Assembly: GCF_024809855.1 (NCBI RefSeq)
Contig: NZ_JANUEM010000007.1
Coordinates: 1-64,000, forward strand
Length of the DNA stretch: 64,000 nt
Direction: 5' to 3'
Source: Rheinheimera pacifica
GTDB lineage: Bacteria > Pseudomonadota > Gammaproteobacteria > Enterobacterales > Alteromonadaceae
The position numbers and the translations under genes were made by a program. The notes below the pieces were generated by a model. It was given only the letters and a program-made list of their open reading frames with translations, ran no database searches and had not been told where the DNA came from. Of the stretch, positions 51,185 to 61,739 are shown in pieces; position 1 is the stretch's first letter; every line of letters starts with the position of its first letter.

Positions 51185-52399
51185 TTACTGGCTGTAGCCC
51201 GGTAAAAACTGCGCCAGTTTGTTAATGGCGGTTTCAAGTTGTTCTTTATGCGGTAAAAACACAATGCGGAAATGGTCCGGTTCCGGCCAGTTAAAGGCTC
51301 TGCCATGCACCAGCAACACTTTATGCTGACGTAAAAAATCTAGCACAAATAGCTCATCATCTTTAATACGAAACTTTTTGCGATCAATTTTCGGAAACAA
51401 ATACATTGCGCCTTTGGGCCGTACGCAGCTGATACCGTCAATTTGTGTTACCAGCTTATGCGCCAGATCCATCTGTTCATACAAGCGGCCACCTGGCACC
51501 ACCAGCCCGTTAATACTCTGATGGCCGCCCAGGGCAGTTTGCACCGCATGCTGGCAGGGCACATTGGCACATAGCCGCATTGAAGCCAGAATGTTTAAAC
51601 CCTCAATATAATAGCGGGCTAAATGTTTGGCACCTGAGATAAATAACCAGCCCACACGAAAACCGGCAATACGGTAATTTTTAGATAAGCCGCCAAACGT
51701 CAGCATAATTAAGTCGTCGGCCAGCGATGCTGTGCTGACATGCTCAGTGCCATCGTACAGCACTTTATCGTATATTTCGTCGCTAAGTACCACCAGCCGG
51801 TGCTCACGGGCTATTTTCAGCAGCTCCAGTAAAAAGGCTTTATCGTACACTGCACCAGTTGGGTTGTTCGGGTTGATTAGCACAATGGCTTTGGTTTTTT
51901 TGCTGATCTTTTCTTTAATATCGGCCAGATCTGGGTACCAGTCCTGCTGCTCGTCACAGCGATAATGCAGTGCTTTGCCTCCGGCCAGGTTAACTGCGGC
52001 TGTCCACAGTGGATAATCGGGCGAAGGCACCAGCACCTCATCACCGTTATTTAGTAAGGCCTGCAGCGACATTAAAATCAGCTCAGATACACCATTGCCG
52101 ATATAAACATCATCGGCGTCAGCCCCGAGAATGCCGCGCTGCTGATAATACTGCGCTACTGCAACCCGGGCAGGGTAGATCCCCTGCGAGTCTGAATAGC
52201 CCTGTGCGGTGGGCAGGTTATGAATAACATGCTTGAGAATTTCGTCAGGTGCTTCAAAACCAAAAGGCGCGGGGTTACCTATGTTAAGTTTGAGGATGCG
52301 GTGGCCTTCCTCTTCCATGCGTTTGGCTTCCTGTGCGATGGGGCCGCGGATGTCGTAACAGACTCCGTCTAACTTTGATGAGCGCTCAATGGGTTTCAT
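51185..52399 (-). CDS. alaA: Alanine aminotransferase AlaA-like, PLP-dependent
   Basis: A 404-residue class I/II aminotransferase. Markers are the opening RSSKLDGVCYDIRGPI, NIGNPAPFGFEAP, the NPNNPTGAVY cofactor site, LSDEIYDKVLYDG and the lysine in GGLSKNYRIAGFRVGW. The N-terminal signature and length match AlaA, which makes alanine from pyruvate with glutamate as donor; YfdZ-like alternatives lack this opening. It acts in the cytoplasm. Confidence 0.92.
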   Translation of the reverse strand: MKPIERSSKLDGVCYDIRGPIAQEAKRMEEEGHRILKLNIGNPAPFGFEAPDEILKHVIHNLPTAQGYSDSQGIYPARVAVAQYYQQRGILGADADDVYIGNGVSELILMSLQALLNNGDEVLVPSPDYPLWTAAVNLAGGKALHYRCDEQQDWYPDLADIKEKISKKTKAIVLINPNNPTGAVYDKAFLLELLKIAREHRLVVLSDEIYDKVLYDGTEHVSTASLADDLIMLTFGGLSKNYRIAGFRVGWLFISGAKHLARYYIEGLNILASMRLCANVPCQHAVQTALGGHQSINGLVVPGGRLYEQMDLAHKLVTQIDGISCVRPKGAMYLFPKIDRKKFRIKDDELFVLDFLRQHKVLLVHGRAFNWPEPDHFRIVFLPHKEQLETAINKLAQFLPGYSQ

Positions 52400-52643
52400 A
52401 ACAACGACCTTAATGTCTCCGTTTTATCCGTCCAGACAGCTAAATTGCTGTGGCACACTGTTTTCACATAACTATCGTTACTTTGCAATGGTTACAGCGG
52501 GCTTTGCAGAAAAAAACTAAGCCAATTAAGTTTTTCGTCGTATAAAGTTGGTTGTACAGGTAAAATGTCGCCGTCTTGTCGTAGCAAACCGGTTACTGAC
52601 ATAGCAAAGGTGCTATGCAGGCAGAGTAACTTACAGGTGATAG

Positions 52644-53507
52644 ATGTTATTGAAAAAAATCATTATTTCAGCTTTCTGGCTGCTGGTTTTTATTGCCGTT
52701 ATGAGCCCGTTTACTGAGCTTGAGCCGGTAAAGCAACTGGATTCACTGGAAGAGTGGCAAAAGCCCAGCCGTATTACGGCGTTAAACCGGGCTGATCAGG
52801 ACAAAGTTCTGGAGCGTCTGGCGTACACCCAACCGTTACCTGCCTTTAAAGCTTTGCCGGATTTTAACCAAATTACTGATATTTCCGAGAAAAAACGCAG
52901 TTTCTTTAACTATTTACGCCCCTATGTTAAGCGTGAAAACGCCCGTTTGCGTTCGTTGCGTCAGCAATTGCTGGAAATTCAGGATAAAAAGCAAAAACAC
53001 CTGCGCATGTCTGTAGAAGAGTATGCTTTTTTGTACAGCCTGTATGACGAGTTTCGCATGGAGGTTACAGAAACAGACGAAAATATGCTTGAGGAATTAC
53101 TACGGCGGGTAGATGTGATCCCCGAGAGCCTGGTATTAATGCAGGCTGCAAATGAATCGGCGTGGGGTACCAGCCGTTTTGCTGTCGAGGGGTACAACTT
53201 TTTTGGCCAGTGGTGTTTCCGCGAAGGTTGTGGCCTTATCCCACAATCGCGGTTAGAAGGGCAAACCCATGAAGTGGCCAGATTTGACAGCCCGGCAGCG
53301 AGTATTAACAGCTATTTTTACAATTTAAATGCTTTTCATACCTATGAGCCATTGCGCTCTATTCGTGCCCGCTTGCGTAAGGAAAGCAAGCCGGTACGCG
53401 GTGAAACTCTGGCTGCCGGCCTTGGCGCATATTCTGAACGTGGAGACGAATATATCGCCGAAATCAGCGGCATGATCCGGTTTAACCGCAACCTATTGGA
53501 AGAATAA
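52644..53507 (+). CDS. bax: Bax-like glucosaminidase-domain protein
   Basis: A 287-residue protein with an N-terminal signal anchor (residues 4-22) and a periplasmic glucosaminidase domain at about 160-285: VLMQAANESAWGTSRFAVEGYNFFGQWCF holds the catalytic Glu, followed by SINSYFYNLNAFHTYEPLR and LGAYSERGDEYIAEI. This matches E. coli Bax, a putative peptidoglycan hydrolase. It ends one base before the next gene. Confidence 0.92.
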   Translation: MLLKKIIISAFWLLVFIAVMSPFTELEPVKQLDSLEEWQKPSRITALNRADQDKVLERLAYTQPLPAFKALPDFNQITDISEKKRSFFNYLRPYVKRENARLRSLRQQLLEIQDKKQKHLRMSVEEYAFLYSLYDEFRMEVTETDENMLEELLRRVDVIPESLVLMQAANESAWGTSRFAVEGYNFFGQWCFREGCGLIPQSRLEGQTHEVARFDSPAASINSYFYNLNAFHTYEPLRSIRARLRKESKPVRGETLAAGLGAYSERGDEYIAEISGMIRFNRNLLEE

Positions 53508-53508
53508 T

Positions 53509-54156
53509 ATGCGTAACCTGATGCTACTGTTGCTGGTGCTAAGTACACCGGCATCTGCCGATTTGTTGCTAAACTACAACGGCTTTTACAACCGGATGAA
53601 AAAGCTGCAGCAACCGCAGTATAGCGATATCACCCTGGCATTTGCCCTGACGGGCACACGCAGTGGCCAGGCTTGTAAGTACTATAGTTTGGGACTGAAA
53701 AGCGACCGGCATGATATCGCTCTGGATCTTGCCGGTAATGGCGAAATCAACCTACCGTACGATGAAGCACTAAAAGACAGCAATGCCATACTTGAAGTGT
53801 TGCAGGCTGATAATGCTGAGCCTTGCCAGGTGCAGTTCCGGTTACGTTCACGCATGCGCCTGGCAAATGACTTAAGTTTGGCGCAGTTACAGCACTACCG
53901 CAGCCAGTTTGATGCATTGCTGGATGATATGGCTGGCTTAAGTAAATACTGGTTACCTGACGTTACCGGCGTAATAGTTGAGTTTGCTGAAGACGTTACA
54001 ATGCCGCAGCTTGATGCCGCAACACTGGCTGCCACTCAGTGTCAGGCAAAGCGTTGTCTTATTCACCTTAACAGCAAATTGCCGGAAGACAGCCACTGGT
54101 TGTTTAACCAGCGGCCCAGTTACCTGTTGCCACTGATTAACAGCAATATTAAGTAA
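53509..54156 (+). CDS. DUF2987-family secreted protein
   Basis: A 215-residue protein with a signal peptide (residues 1-17, ending TPASA). The mature part fits the DUF2987 family of unknown function in Alteromonadales and Vibrionales: NYNGFYNRMKKLQQPQYSDITLAFAL, a CKYYS motif and LPYDEALKD, with later cysteine pairs (CQV, CQAKRC). It starts two codon-like bases after bax, so they are co-transcribed. It is convergent with ttcA. Confidence 0.8.
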   Translation: MRNLMLLLLVLSTPASADLLLNYNGFYNRMKKLQQPQYSDITLAFALTGTRSGQACKYYSLGLKSDRHDIALDLAGNGEINLPYDEALKDSNAILEVLQADNAEPCQVQFRLRSRMRLANDLSLAQLQHYRSQFDALLDDMAGLSKYWLPDVTGVIVEFAEDVTMPQLDAATLAATQCQAKRCLIHLNSKLPEDSHWLFNQRPSYLLPLINSNIK

Positions 54157-54171
54157 TCTAAGGGCTGTGGT

Positions 54172-55098
54172 TTAACTTAATGCGATAACCTGAACACTGT
54201 TATCGCTTTGTTGATCGTCATCTTCATCATTAACCAGCCCGACAGGAATGGCCGGTACACTTTGTTTATCAAAAGCAGTATCACGTTCCGCTAACTCGGT
54301 ATCCTTGCTCAGGCCGGCAAAATCGAACAGATTTTTGTCAACCATATGTGAGGGTACTATGTTTTGCATGGCCTGAAACATGGTTTCTATCCGGCCAGGA
54401 AAGCGTTTGTCCCAGTCTTGCAGCATTTCTTTTACTACCTGACGCTGCAGGCCATCCTGTGAGCCACAAAGGTTGCACGGAATAATCGGAAACTGGCGTG
54501 CGACAGAGTATTTTTCAATGTCTTTCTCTTTGCAATAAGCCAGCGGGCGGATCACAATATGCTCACCGTTATCACTCACCAGCTTAGCTGGCATAGACTT
54601 CATTTTGCCGCCATAAAACATATTTAAAAATAAGGTTTCAAGCATATCATCGCGATGATGACCCAGGGCTATTTTGGTTGCACCAAGCTCTTTGGCTGTG
54701 CGGTATAAAATACCACGGCGCAGGCGTGAGCACAGCGAACAAGTAGTTTTTCCCTCAGGGATTTTGTCTTTAACGATAGAGTAGGTATCTTCAGTGACTA
54801 TTTTATAGTCAACACCTATACCGCTGAGATAAGTTGGTAACACATCAGCCGGAAAGCCAGGTTGTTTCTGATCCAGATTAACGGCAACCACAGTAAAGTT
54901 GATTGGCGCAGATTGTTGCAGGTTTAGCAGAATGTCCAGCAGGGTGTAGGAGTCCTTACCACCGGATAAACACACCATAATTTTATCGCCTTCTTCAATC
55001 ATGTTGAAGTCGGCTATAGCCTGACCAACACCCCGACGCAGACGTTTATGCAGTTTATTCAGATTATATTGAGCTTTAGCTTGCGCTGCGTGAGTCAT
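54172..55098 (-). CDS. ttcA: tRNA 2-thiocytidine synthetase TtcA
   Basis: A 308-residue enzyme that puts sulfur on cytidine 32 of some tRNAs. It has the PP-loop SGGKDS, the [10 protein letters not shown] and CNLCGSQ cysteine pairs that hold the iron-sulfur cluster and catalytic sites, and ALGHHRDD. The start ATG 55098 ([22 protein letters not shown]) matches the family; ATG 55140 would add 14 residues. Neighbour of uspE and fnr, as in E. coli. Confidence 0.94.
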   Translation of the reverse strand: MTHAAQAKAQYNLNKLHKRLRRGVGQAIADFNMIEEGDKIMVCLSGGKDSYTLLDILLNLQQSAPINFTVVAVNLDQKQPGFPADVLPTYLSGIGVDYKIVTEDTYSIVKDKIPEGKTTCSLCSRLRRGILYRTAKELGATKIALGHHRDDMLETLFLNMFYGGKMKSMPAKLVSDNGEHIVIRPLAYCKEKDIEKYSVARQFPIIPCNLCGSQDGLQRQVVKEMLQDWDKRFPGRIETMFQAMQNIVPSHMVDKNLFDFAGLSKDTELAERDTAFDKQSVPAIPVGLVNDEDDDQQSDNSVQVIALS

Positions 55099-55178
55099 AA
55101 CACTACTACCAGAAACAAAAATGGCGCACATTATAGCCAAAGGTGCGCCAATACCAAAGCTGTGCGGCAGGATAAAAC

Positions 55179-56111
55179 TCAGTCTTTCTGCAACGGGCAG
55201 ACAAAATTTGCCGGTTTTATCGCCAGCACATCACAGTCAAGCCGATCGATAACGTGTTCGGCGGTATTGCCAATAATGGCTGCCGACAGGCCGGTGCGGC
55301 CTATAGTACCAATAACCACCATTTCAGCATCCAGTTTAGTGGCTATTTGCGGTAGCACATCTTCAGGCATTCCTTCCATAACATGGCAGTGCTGGCTGTT
55401 AATATCAAACTGTTTTGCCAGAGCTGTTACCGCATCTGCGTGATGGTGTTTCATGGTGCTGTTGTATTCCTGCGGATTAAACTCGGGAATTTCTATGGCA
55501 ATATTTACCGGAGTGCCAGGAAAAGCATTTACCAGATGGGTTTGCGCGCTTAACATGGTAGCCATCTGCAGAGCTTTGGCGATAACACGCTGATTCAGCG
55601 ACAAATGGTGTTCCTGTTCGCTGCCAGCATTAACAGCAGCAATAATATTGCCAGCTTTCGGCCAGTCATGATCTTTAACCAGTAATACCGGGCAGGGGCA
55701 TTTACGCAATACATGCCAGTCGGTAGGCGTGAAAATCATCGATTTGAGTACGTCATGATCATGGGTGCCTTTAATCACCAGATCGTAGTTATCTTCCAGT
55801 ACCGCATGTACTATGGCTTCAAACGGGCGGCTGTGCCAAACCACTTTAATAACGATATTTAATCCGATGGCACGATGGCGCTCGGTTAGTTCGCTGATCC
55901 ACATTTCGCGATCTTTAATAACCGCCTGGCGCATAGATTCACGCTCTTCGCCAGACAGCATAGTGGTCATTTCGTAGGAAAAATCATACACCGATAGAAA
56001 AGCGGTGAGCTTGCCGCCTTGTAAACGAATTAACTCTATGGCCCGGTTAAGCGCTTTTTGTTGTTCTACATTGGGGTCCAGTACAACTAACACATTGTTG
56101 TAAGCTGACAT
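55179..56111 (-). CDS. uspE: Universal stress protein UspE
   Basis: A 310-residue protein with two Usp domains in tandem (about 1-150 and 155-305). The first opens [10 protein letters not shown] and has [17 protein letters not shown] and CPVLLVKD; the second ends [37 protein letters not shown], with the ATP-binding-like G2xG9xGS pattern partly kept. It protects cells in stress and affects motility and aggregation in E. coli. It lies next to fnr as in enterics. Confidence 0.94.
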   Translation of the reverse strand: MSAYNNVLVVLDPNVEQQKALNRAIELIRLQGGKLTAFLSVYDFSYEMTTMLSGEERESMRQAVIKDREMWISELTERHRAIGLNIVIKVVWHSRPFEAIVHAVLEDNYDLVIKGTHDHDVLKSMIFTPTDWHVLRKCPCPVLLVKDHDWPKAGNIIAAVNAGSEQEHHLSLNQRVIAKALQMATMLSAQTHLVNAFPGTPVNIAIEIPEFNPQEYNSTMKHHHADAVTALAKQFDINSQHCHVMEGMPEDVLPQIATKLDAEMVVIGTIGRTGLSAAIIGNTAEHVIDRLDCDVLAIKPANFVCPLQKD

Positions 56112-56209
56112 AAACTACTCCACTTTGCGACTGTGTCTTTAAGTGTAGCCAAATTAGCACTGTTTGCCCGCGTTTAACTTGCGCTGGCGCAAGCTAAGCG
56201 CTGTACATG

Positions 56210-56923
56210 TCAACAATGGGCTGTCAAAGCGGCCAGTTTGGACAATGCGGTTTGGTCTTTAATGCTTATCAGTTTACCGTCTACCTGAATGAGTTGCTCT
56301 TTATCCAGTTTACTCAGTAAGCGGCTGATCGTTTCCACTGTCAGGCCCAGATAATTGCCAATGTCGCTACGGGTCATCGTTAAACGAAAATCATGGGCCG
56401 AAAAACCACGGCTGGCGTAACGCTGGCCCAACTGAGATAAAAAGGTTGCCAGCTTTTGTTCAGCGGTTTTGCGGTTTAGCAGTAGCATCATTTGCTGATC
56501 AGCCTGAATATCTTCGCTCATCAGCCGCATAATCTGCTGGCGTAACCGCGGCAGCTGGTCGAGCAACGTTTCCAGATTTGGCAGCGGAATTTCGCATACC
56601 ATAGCGGTTTCCAGTGTTTCGGCATAACTTGGGTGTAATTGTTTGCTTAATGCGTCAAAACCAACAATATCGCCCGGCAGATGAAAGCCGGTAATTTGCT
56701 GTTCGCCCTGATCGGTAAGGGTAAAGGTTTTAAAAGAGCCGGTACGAATAGCATACAGGCATTTCTGTGCCTGCCCGGCTTCAAATAGCATGTCACCTTT
56801 ATGCATAGGCTTTTTGCGCTGAATAATGTCGTCCAGCCGGGTTAGCTCGTTTTCGTTTAAACTAAAGGGTAAACATAGCTGGCTGAACCCACAGTCCTGA
56901 CAGTTAATGGCGGAACGTTGCAT
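56210..56923 (-). CDS. fnr: Oxygen-sensing transcription regulator FNR
   Basis: A 237-residue CRP/FNR regulator. C8-x2-C11-x5-C17 at the N-terminus and C110 in the sensor domain are the four ligands of the oxygen-labile 4Fe-4S cluster, with the same spacing as E. coli FNR. The recognition helix [13 protein letters not shown] is almost that of FNR, so targets should be TTGAT-N4-ATCAA. It probably controls the cco genes upstream and other anaerobic genes. It is called EtrA in Shewanella. Confidence 0.95.
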   Translation of the reverse strand: MQRSAINCQDCGFSQLCLPFSLNENELTRLDDIIQRKKPMHKGDMLFEAGQAQKCLYAIRTGSFKTFTLTDQGEQQITGFHLPGDIVGFDALSKQLHPSYAETLETAMVCEIPLPNLETLLDQLPRLRQQIMRLMSEDIQADQQMMLLLNRKTAEQKLATFLSQLGQRYASRGFSAHDFRLTMTRSDIGNYLGLTVETISRLLSKLDKEQLIQVDGKLISIKDQTALSKLAALTAHC

Positions 56924-56960
56924 AACGGTATCCTTGCCTTTTATAGATAATAGTAACAGC

Positions 56961-57635
56961 TTAAAAAACCATACGTTTTATAGCAAGCCATATTGTATAA
57001 CTACCATACATAGCCAGCATGGCAGCGGCACCATATCGTACAGCCGTGTGGCGTTTAATCTTATTCATCAGCTGTGCGGCACCGCCAGTTAATAAGATGG
57101 CCGGTAAAGTGCCCAGGCCAAATGCCAGCATTAATACTGCGCCGGCAGAAGCACTGCCACTGGCCAGGCTCCAGCCTAAAGCGCTATATACCAAGCCACA
57201 GGGCAGGGCCCCCCAGCATACCCCATAGGCGTATGCTTTGCTTATGGAGTTTAGCGGCAACAAACGTCGTGACACAGGCTGTACGTATTGCCACAGTTTT
57301 TGACCTGTTTTTTCCAGCAGCAATAAACCAAACCATAACCGGCTGATATATAGCGCCATCATAATAAGTAAAATGCCTGCCACCAAACGCAGCCACAGCA
57401 TTGAAGCACCGACCAGCTGCATGGCACTGACACCGGCATAGCCGACTACAGCGCCGAATACGGCATAGGTGCTAAGGCGGCCGGCGCTTAATGCCAGTTG
57501 CAGTAAAAATTTTTTCGCCGTACTTTGCGCCGGCATGGCAAGTTGCAGTGCTCCGGCAATACCGCCGCACATTACCAGGCAATGACCGCTGCCGAGAAAA
57601 CCTATCAGTAATGCTGCAAGCAGGTCATTGCTCAT
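56961..57635 (-). CDS. TauE/SafE-family membrane protein, cco-associated
   Basis: A 224-residue inner-membrane protein with six or so segments and the motif [16 protein letters not shown] near the N-terminus, plus [22 protein letters not shown] [12 protein letters not shown]. These two Cys-containing motifs (HCxxMCGG and PCG) mark the SafE/CcoA-like group next to cbb3 assembly genes; a role in copper or thiol handling is suggested. Its ATG overlaps the ccoS stop by four bases. It sits between ccoS and fnr. Confidence 0.88.
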   Translation of the reverse strand: MSNDLLAALLIGFLGSGHCLVMCGGIAGALQLAMPAQSTAKKFLLQLALSAGRLSTYAVFGAVVGYAGVSAMQLVGASMLWLRLVAGILLIMMALYISRLWFGLLLLEKTGQKLWQYVQPVSRRLLPLNSISKAYAYGVCWGALPCGLVYSALGWSLASGSASAGAVLMLAFGLGTLPAILLTGGAAQLMNKIKRHTAVRYGAAAMLAMYGSYTIWLAIKRMVF

Positions 57636-57811
57636 GGGGCAGGTGGGTCTTGTTTATCTTTATTGGCTACGGCTTTTTCATCAAACAGGATGCTGAAGCC
57701 TTCTTTATCCAGATCATCAAACTGTTTGTTGCGAACAGCCCAGAAAAACACCGCCAGACCAATTAGGACAAACAGAATAGCAATTGGGATCAGTACATAA
57801 ATAACACTCAT
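57632..57811 (-). CDS. ccoS: cbb3 oxidase assembly protein CcoS
   Basis: A 59-residue protein beginning MSVIYVLIPIAILFVLIGL, one membrane segment, then FFWAVRNKQFDDLDKEGFSILFDE, the standard CcoS pattern, and a basic tail ending DPPAP. CcoS is needed to put heme and copper into the cbb3 oxidase. The ATG overlaps the ccoI stop by one base and its TGA overlaps the next ATG (ATGA). It is short, so easy to miss. Confidence 0.93.
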   Translation of the reverse strand: MSVIYVLIPIAILFVLIGLAVFFWAVRNKQFDDLDKEGFSILFDEKAVANKDKQDPPAP

Positions 57812-60189
57812 TATTTGAGCAGCCTTAACGAATTTGATACCACCAGCAACGAGCTGAACGACATACCAATAACAGCGATATAAGGTGAAACAAAACCGGC
57901 AACCGCCAGCGGAATAATAATCAGGTTATAACCAACCGACCAGGCCAGATTTTGCCTGATCCCGCGCTGTGCAGCCTTGCTACCCTGCAGTAAGGTGGCT
58001 ATCAGGCCGATATTATGTTGCAACAATACCACATCGGCCTGATTTTTTGATAAATCTGTCCCCGATTGCATAGCTACAGAAACATGCGCAGCATGAAAGC
58101 TCGGGCTGTCGTTTATACCATCACCGAGCATCAGAACTTTATGCCCGGCGCTGACCAGTGCCGTTATTTCTGCCACTTTTTGCTCAGGCGAGCAGCCTTT
58201 AATCATCTGATCAAATCCAAGCTGCTGTTGCAGTTTGTCGGCCTGATCGGAACTGTCGCCGGTAAGCATCAGCAGTTTGTATCCTTGTTGTTGCAACTGG
58301 CGCACAAGTGCCGGTACCTCAGGGCGCAGGGCATCATGCAAGCTGACTGCAGCAATAAGCTGGTTATCGGCACTAAGGTATACCATTGCTTTCGCTTGCG
58401 GTTTTACTGCGCAAAAAGCCGCGCTACCTACTTTAATTTGCATGCCGTTAAACCGTGCACTAATACCACTACCGACAACAATATTTACCTGTTCAAGTGC
58501 CAGTTTACCGGTAAGGCTGGAACTAAACGCCCGGCCAATAGGGTGCTCGGAATACGCTTCCAGATTGGCTATCAGGTTTAGTGCCTGAGTTTCGCTGTAA
58601 TCGCTGTTAAACAGTGTAACGTCCGATATTGAAAACCGTCCTTCGGTAAGGGTGCCGGTTTTGTCAAAAACAATATGCGTCAGCTCGGGCAGCACATCCA
58701 GCACCTGAGCATTTTTGATCAGAATACCGTTGCGGTTAAGCCGGGCCAGTGCGCAGGTAATTGCCGTGGGGGTAGCCAGGCTGAGTGCACAGGGGCAGGT
58801 TGCTACCAATACTGACAGCGTTACCCAAAACGCACGGTCGGCGTCCAGCCAAAAGTACCAAAGGGCAAAAGTGGCGGCAGCTATAATAAGCAAACGCTCA
58901 ACAAAGTACTTTGCCAGGCGGTCTGTGCGCTGCAATACCGCAGGTTTCTGGCTTAATGTGCGTTGTTGTAGTGCAATAATCTGCCCCAGCCGGGACGATG
59001 CCAGCGGCTGGCTGACATTAACCTGCAACAGGCCATCATGGTTGATACTGCCAGCCATAACCAGATCGCCGGTACTTTTACTTACCGGCGTATATTCACC
59101 GGTTAGCATTGACTCATCGGCAGAGCTGTTGCCGCTGATAATCTGGCCGTCTGCGGCGATGGTTTCGCCCGGCTTTACCAAAATGCAGTCACCGCTTTGT
59201 AATCGTCTGGCCGATACGGCCTGTTGTTCGCCGTCTTTTAGCAGGGTAGCGGTTACCGGCATAATTTTCAGCAAGTTGCTGGTAGCATCGCGTGCGCGGG
59301 AGCGGGCACGGTATTCAAAAAACTTACCCAGCTGCAGCAAAAAGGTAAACATACACACCGACTCAAAATACACCTCACCGGTGCTAAACACGGTGGCATA
59401 GGCTGAAGCTAAGAAGGTGTAGTAAATGGCCAGGCTAACCGGTACGTCCATATTCATTTGCCGGGCTTTCACACTACGCCAGGCACTGCTGACAAAGGGC
59501 AGGGCAGCATAAAGCACTACCGGCAGCGTTAGTAACAGGCTTATCCAGCGTAAATACCCCTGATGTGATGCATCTATGCCGGTGTATTCACCAAAATACA
59601 GTGCCACGGCTAACATCATTACCTGCATGGTCATAATGCCGGAAACGGCCAAACGTTTCAGATAGCGGCTAAGTTCAAGTTTAAATACCTGCTCTTCCTG
59701 ATCGGCAATAAATGGGCTGGCCTGGTAACCAATACTGGCCAGGCTTTTCAGAATGCCGCTAAGAGGGGTGGTATCTGCGCGCCACAGCAGATGGCAGCGT
59801 TGGGTAGTAGAATTAACATTAACCTGATGCACAGCGGGTAACTGGCGCAGTTGTTTTTCAATTAACCAGGCACAGGCGGCACAGCTCATACCGCTGATAG
59901 ACAGCTCCAGTTCTGTCAACCCGCCTTGTTTGTTGCTGATATCTTCCAGTACCTGTGGTGCGTCAAAGCTGCTAAGTTCAGCTTCAAGTTCTTTGGGTAT
60001 AGCGTTAGCACGGTTGGCAGGTTCGGTACGAAAGCGGTAGTAGTCTGCCAGATCACTGCTGATGATGGTATCGGCTACCGCCAGACAACCGGCGCAACAG
60101 AACTGGCGCTGTTTGGCATCAAACTCAAGCTGAAATGAGGTGCCTGATGGCACAGGCTCATGGCAATGAAAGCAATATACTGCACTCAC
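57811..60189 (-). CDS. ccoI: cbb3-associated copper P-type ATPase CcoI (FixI)
   Basis: A 792-residue P1B ATPase that exports copper needed for cbb3 oxidase. The N-terminal Cys-rich domain (CFHC at 6-9, CCAGC at 31-35) is followed by a heavy-metal domain with GMSCAAC (C103, C106), membrane helices, the phosphorylation site DKTGTLTEG, CPCAL in the transport helix, GDGINDSP and the TGD loop. The Cys-rich extension is normal for CcoI and absent from CopA. It follows ccoH by 12 bases. Confidence 0.95.
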   Translation of the reverse strand: MSAVYCFHCHEPVPSGTSFQLEFDAKQRQFCCAGCLAVADTIISSDLADYYRFRTEPANRANAIPKELEAELSSFDAPQVLEDISNKQGGLTELELSISGMSCAACAWLIEKQLRQLPAVHQVNVNSTTQRCHLLWRADTTPLSGILKSLASIGYQASPFIADQEEQVFKLELSRYLKRLAVSGIMTMQVMMLAVALYFGEYTGIDASHQGYLRWISLLLTLPVVLYAALPFVSSAWRSVKARQMNMDVPVSLAIYYTFLASAYATVFSTGEVYFESVCMFTFLLQLGKFFEYRARSRARDATSNLLKIMPVTATLLKDGEQQAVSARRLQSGDCILVKPGETIAADGQIISGNSSADESMLTGEYTPVSKSTGDLVMAGSINHDGLLQVNVSQPLASSRLGQIIALQQRTLSQKPAVLQRTDRLAKYFVERLLIIAAATFALWYFWLDADRAFWVTLSVLVATCPCALSLATPTAITCALARLNRNGILIKNAQVLDVLPELTHIVFDKTGTLTEGRFSISDVTLFNSDYSETQALNLIANLEAYSEHPIGRAFSSSLTGKLALEQVNIVVGSGISARFNGMQIKVGSAAFCAVKPQAKAMVYLSADNQLIAAVSLHDALRPEVPALVRQLQQQGYKLLMLTGDSSDQADKLQQQLGFDQMIKGCSPEQKVAEITALVSAGHKVLMLGDGINDSPSFHAAHVSVAMQSGTDLSKNQADVVLLQHNIGLIATLLQGSKAAQRGIRQNLAWSVGYNLIIIPLAVAGFVSPYIAVIGMSFSSLLVVSNSLRLLK

Positions 60190-60201
60190 TTATGCGCCCT
60201 G

Positions 60202-60687
60202 TCAGTAACCAAGCTTAATTTCAGTTTCAACAGGCAGTTCAAGTGTGGCACGCAGTTTCCAGTCTTTGGAGGCGTCAGATACAACTAACTGCCACTTGCC
60301 TGTTGGTGTAATAGGTAATTTTGCAACATAAAGCAGCTCACCGCTGCGCTCTGCATCCAGCGCAAAATCACGCTCGGCCAGGGTGGTATGATAAAAATCC
60401 AGATGTATGGCACCTTCCAGCACGGTATTTTCAGCAAAGCGTATTATGGCACTGTCGCCGGCAATTAGTATTCTGGCGTCAAGGTTACGCAGTGCTGCTT
60501 CACGGTATTTGGCCAGCCGCATATTAATTGCACGGCCTTCTTTGTAGTAGTCGTCTACCACCAGATCAGGAGTATGTTGCTGCATTATATAAACGGAATG
60601 CACGGCTTTTAATGCGGTAGCAACAGGAATGGCAATTAAAATCCAGGGCCACAGCTGTTTATACCAGGGTTTAGTGTCTTGCTGCAT
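60202..60687 (-). CDS. ccoH: cbb3 assembly protein CcoH (FixH)
   Basis: A 161-residue protein with one membrane segment (residues 11-29, about LWPWILIAIPVATALKAV) and a periplasmic domain with HTPDLVVDDYYKEGRAINMRLAKYREA, the FixH pattern. It helps assemble the cbb3 oxidase. ATG 60687 was chosen because AAGGA precedes it; the upstream ATG at 60711 would add eight residues. Followed directly by ccoI. Confidence 0.92.
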   Translation of the reverse strand: MQQDTKPWYKQLWPWILIAIPVATALKAVHSVYIMQQHTPDLVVDDYYKEGRAINMRLAKYREAALRNLDARILIAGDSAIIRFAENTVLEGAIHLDFYHTTLAERDFALDAERSGELLYVAKLPITPTGKWQLVVSDASKDWKLRATLELPVETEIKLGY

Positions 60688-60711
60688 AGAGATCCTTAAC
60701 GCTAATAACAA

Positions 60712-60732
60712 TAAGCCCCGAAACGGGGCTTA
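60712..60732 (-). terminator. Terminator at the end of ccoNOQP
   Basis: On the - strand, AAGCCCC-GTTTC-GGGGCTT with ATTGTTATT after it. It separates ccoNOQP from ccoH, so the oxidase can be made at a higher level than its assembly proteins. Confidence 0.75.
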
Positions 60733-60755
60733 TAAGTACAGAGTAACGAAGTGAC

Positions 60756-61739
60756 TTATTGCTGCTCTGCAGGTTTTTCCGGATTAGCTAAACGGTAGAC
60801 ATAGGCAGTAAGAATATGCACCTTATCTTCGCCTAACGTTTGCTTAAACGCCGGCATAACACCATTACGGCCTTTAGTAAGCGTTTCTTCCACTGCACGG
60901 GCTGAACCGCCATACAACCAGATATTATCTGTCAGGTTAGGAGCGCCAAATGGCAGGTTGTGCGCCAGGCTACCTTTACCATCCGGGCCGTGGCAGGCGG
61001 CACATAAAGCAAATTTAGCTTTACCTGCTTCAGCATCACGCTCATTTACCGAGCGGCCTGACAGGCTTAACACGTAAGCTGTCATTTCTTTAATGCCTTG
61101 CTCACCGAGTGCATCAAGCCAGCCTGGCATTACAGCTTTGCGGCCGTGTAGCAGGGTTTCTTTGATTTTATCCGGAGTACCGCCGTATAACCAGTCGTTG
61201 TCAGTCAGGTTAGGAAAGCCATGCTGGCCACGGGCATCAGAGCCGTGACACAGTGAGCAGTTTTGTAAAAATAACCGCTGCCCGATTTTAATTGCATCAT
61301 CATCATAAGCCAGATCTAACACGTCGCGTTTGGCAAACTGTTGGAATACCGGGCCATATACTTGGTCTGCCCGCACCATCTCGCGATCAAACTCAACATT
61401 ACGGCCTTCTTCTACCGCTTTTGTTACGGCCAGTTGTGACTCTTCCAGCGACTTGACTCCCTGGTTTGAACTTGTCCAGCCTAAAAAGCCTTTCCAGTTA
61501 CCCAGGCCAGGGTAGGCCGCCAGATAAAAAACCGACCATACCAGCGTTAAAATGAACATATAAGTCCACCAACGCGGTAACGGGTTGTTTATCTCTTCAA
61601 TACCGTCAACAACGTGGCCGGTGGTTTCGTCTTCGGGTACGCCGACATAATTTTTCAGGTTCCAGGTCAGCAGTATTGCACAGCCGATCAACACCGGAAG
61701 GGTTAACACTATGATCCAAGCACTCCAAAAGCTACTCAT
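60756..61739 (-). CDS. ccoP: cbb3 cytochrome c oxidase subunit III CcoP
   Basis: A 327-residue diheme cytochrome c subunit. A membrane segment at about 7-27 and a second at about 58-76 are followed by two c-type heme sites, CSLCH (161-165) and CAACH (246-250), with axial Met in MPGW and MPAF. ATG 61739 follows AGGAG and the stop of ccoQ overlaps it; the ATG at 61787 lies inside ccoQ. It passes electrons from soluble cytochromes to CcoO. Confidence 0.95.
   Translation of the reverse strand: MSSFWSAWIIVLTLPVLIGCAILLTWNLKNYVGVPEDETTGHVVDGIEEINNPLPRWWTYMFILTLVWSVFYLAAYPGLGNWKGFLGWTSSNQGVKSLEESQLAVTKAVEEGRNVEFDREMVRADQVYGPVFQQFAKRDVLDLAYDDDAIKIGQRLFLQNCSLCHGSDARGQHGFPNLTDNDWLYGGTPDKIKETLLHGRKAVMPGWLDALGEQGIKEMTAYVLSLSGRSVNERDAEAGKAKFALCAACHGPDGKGSLAHNLPFGAPNLTDNIWLYGGSARAVEETLTKGRNGVMPAFKQTLGEDKVHILTAYVYRLANPEKPAEQQ

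Noticed and set aside
56177..56193. CTTGCGCTGGCGCAAG palindrome as an FNR-type operator between uspE and fnr
   Set aside because: It does not fit TTGAT-N4-ATCAA; it is more likely a weak hairpin after fnr, and there is no proper U-run to call a terminator.
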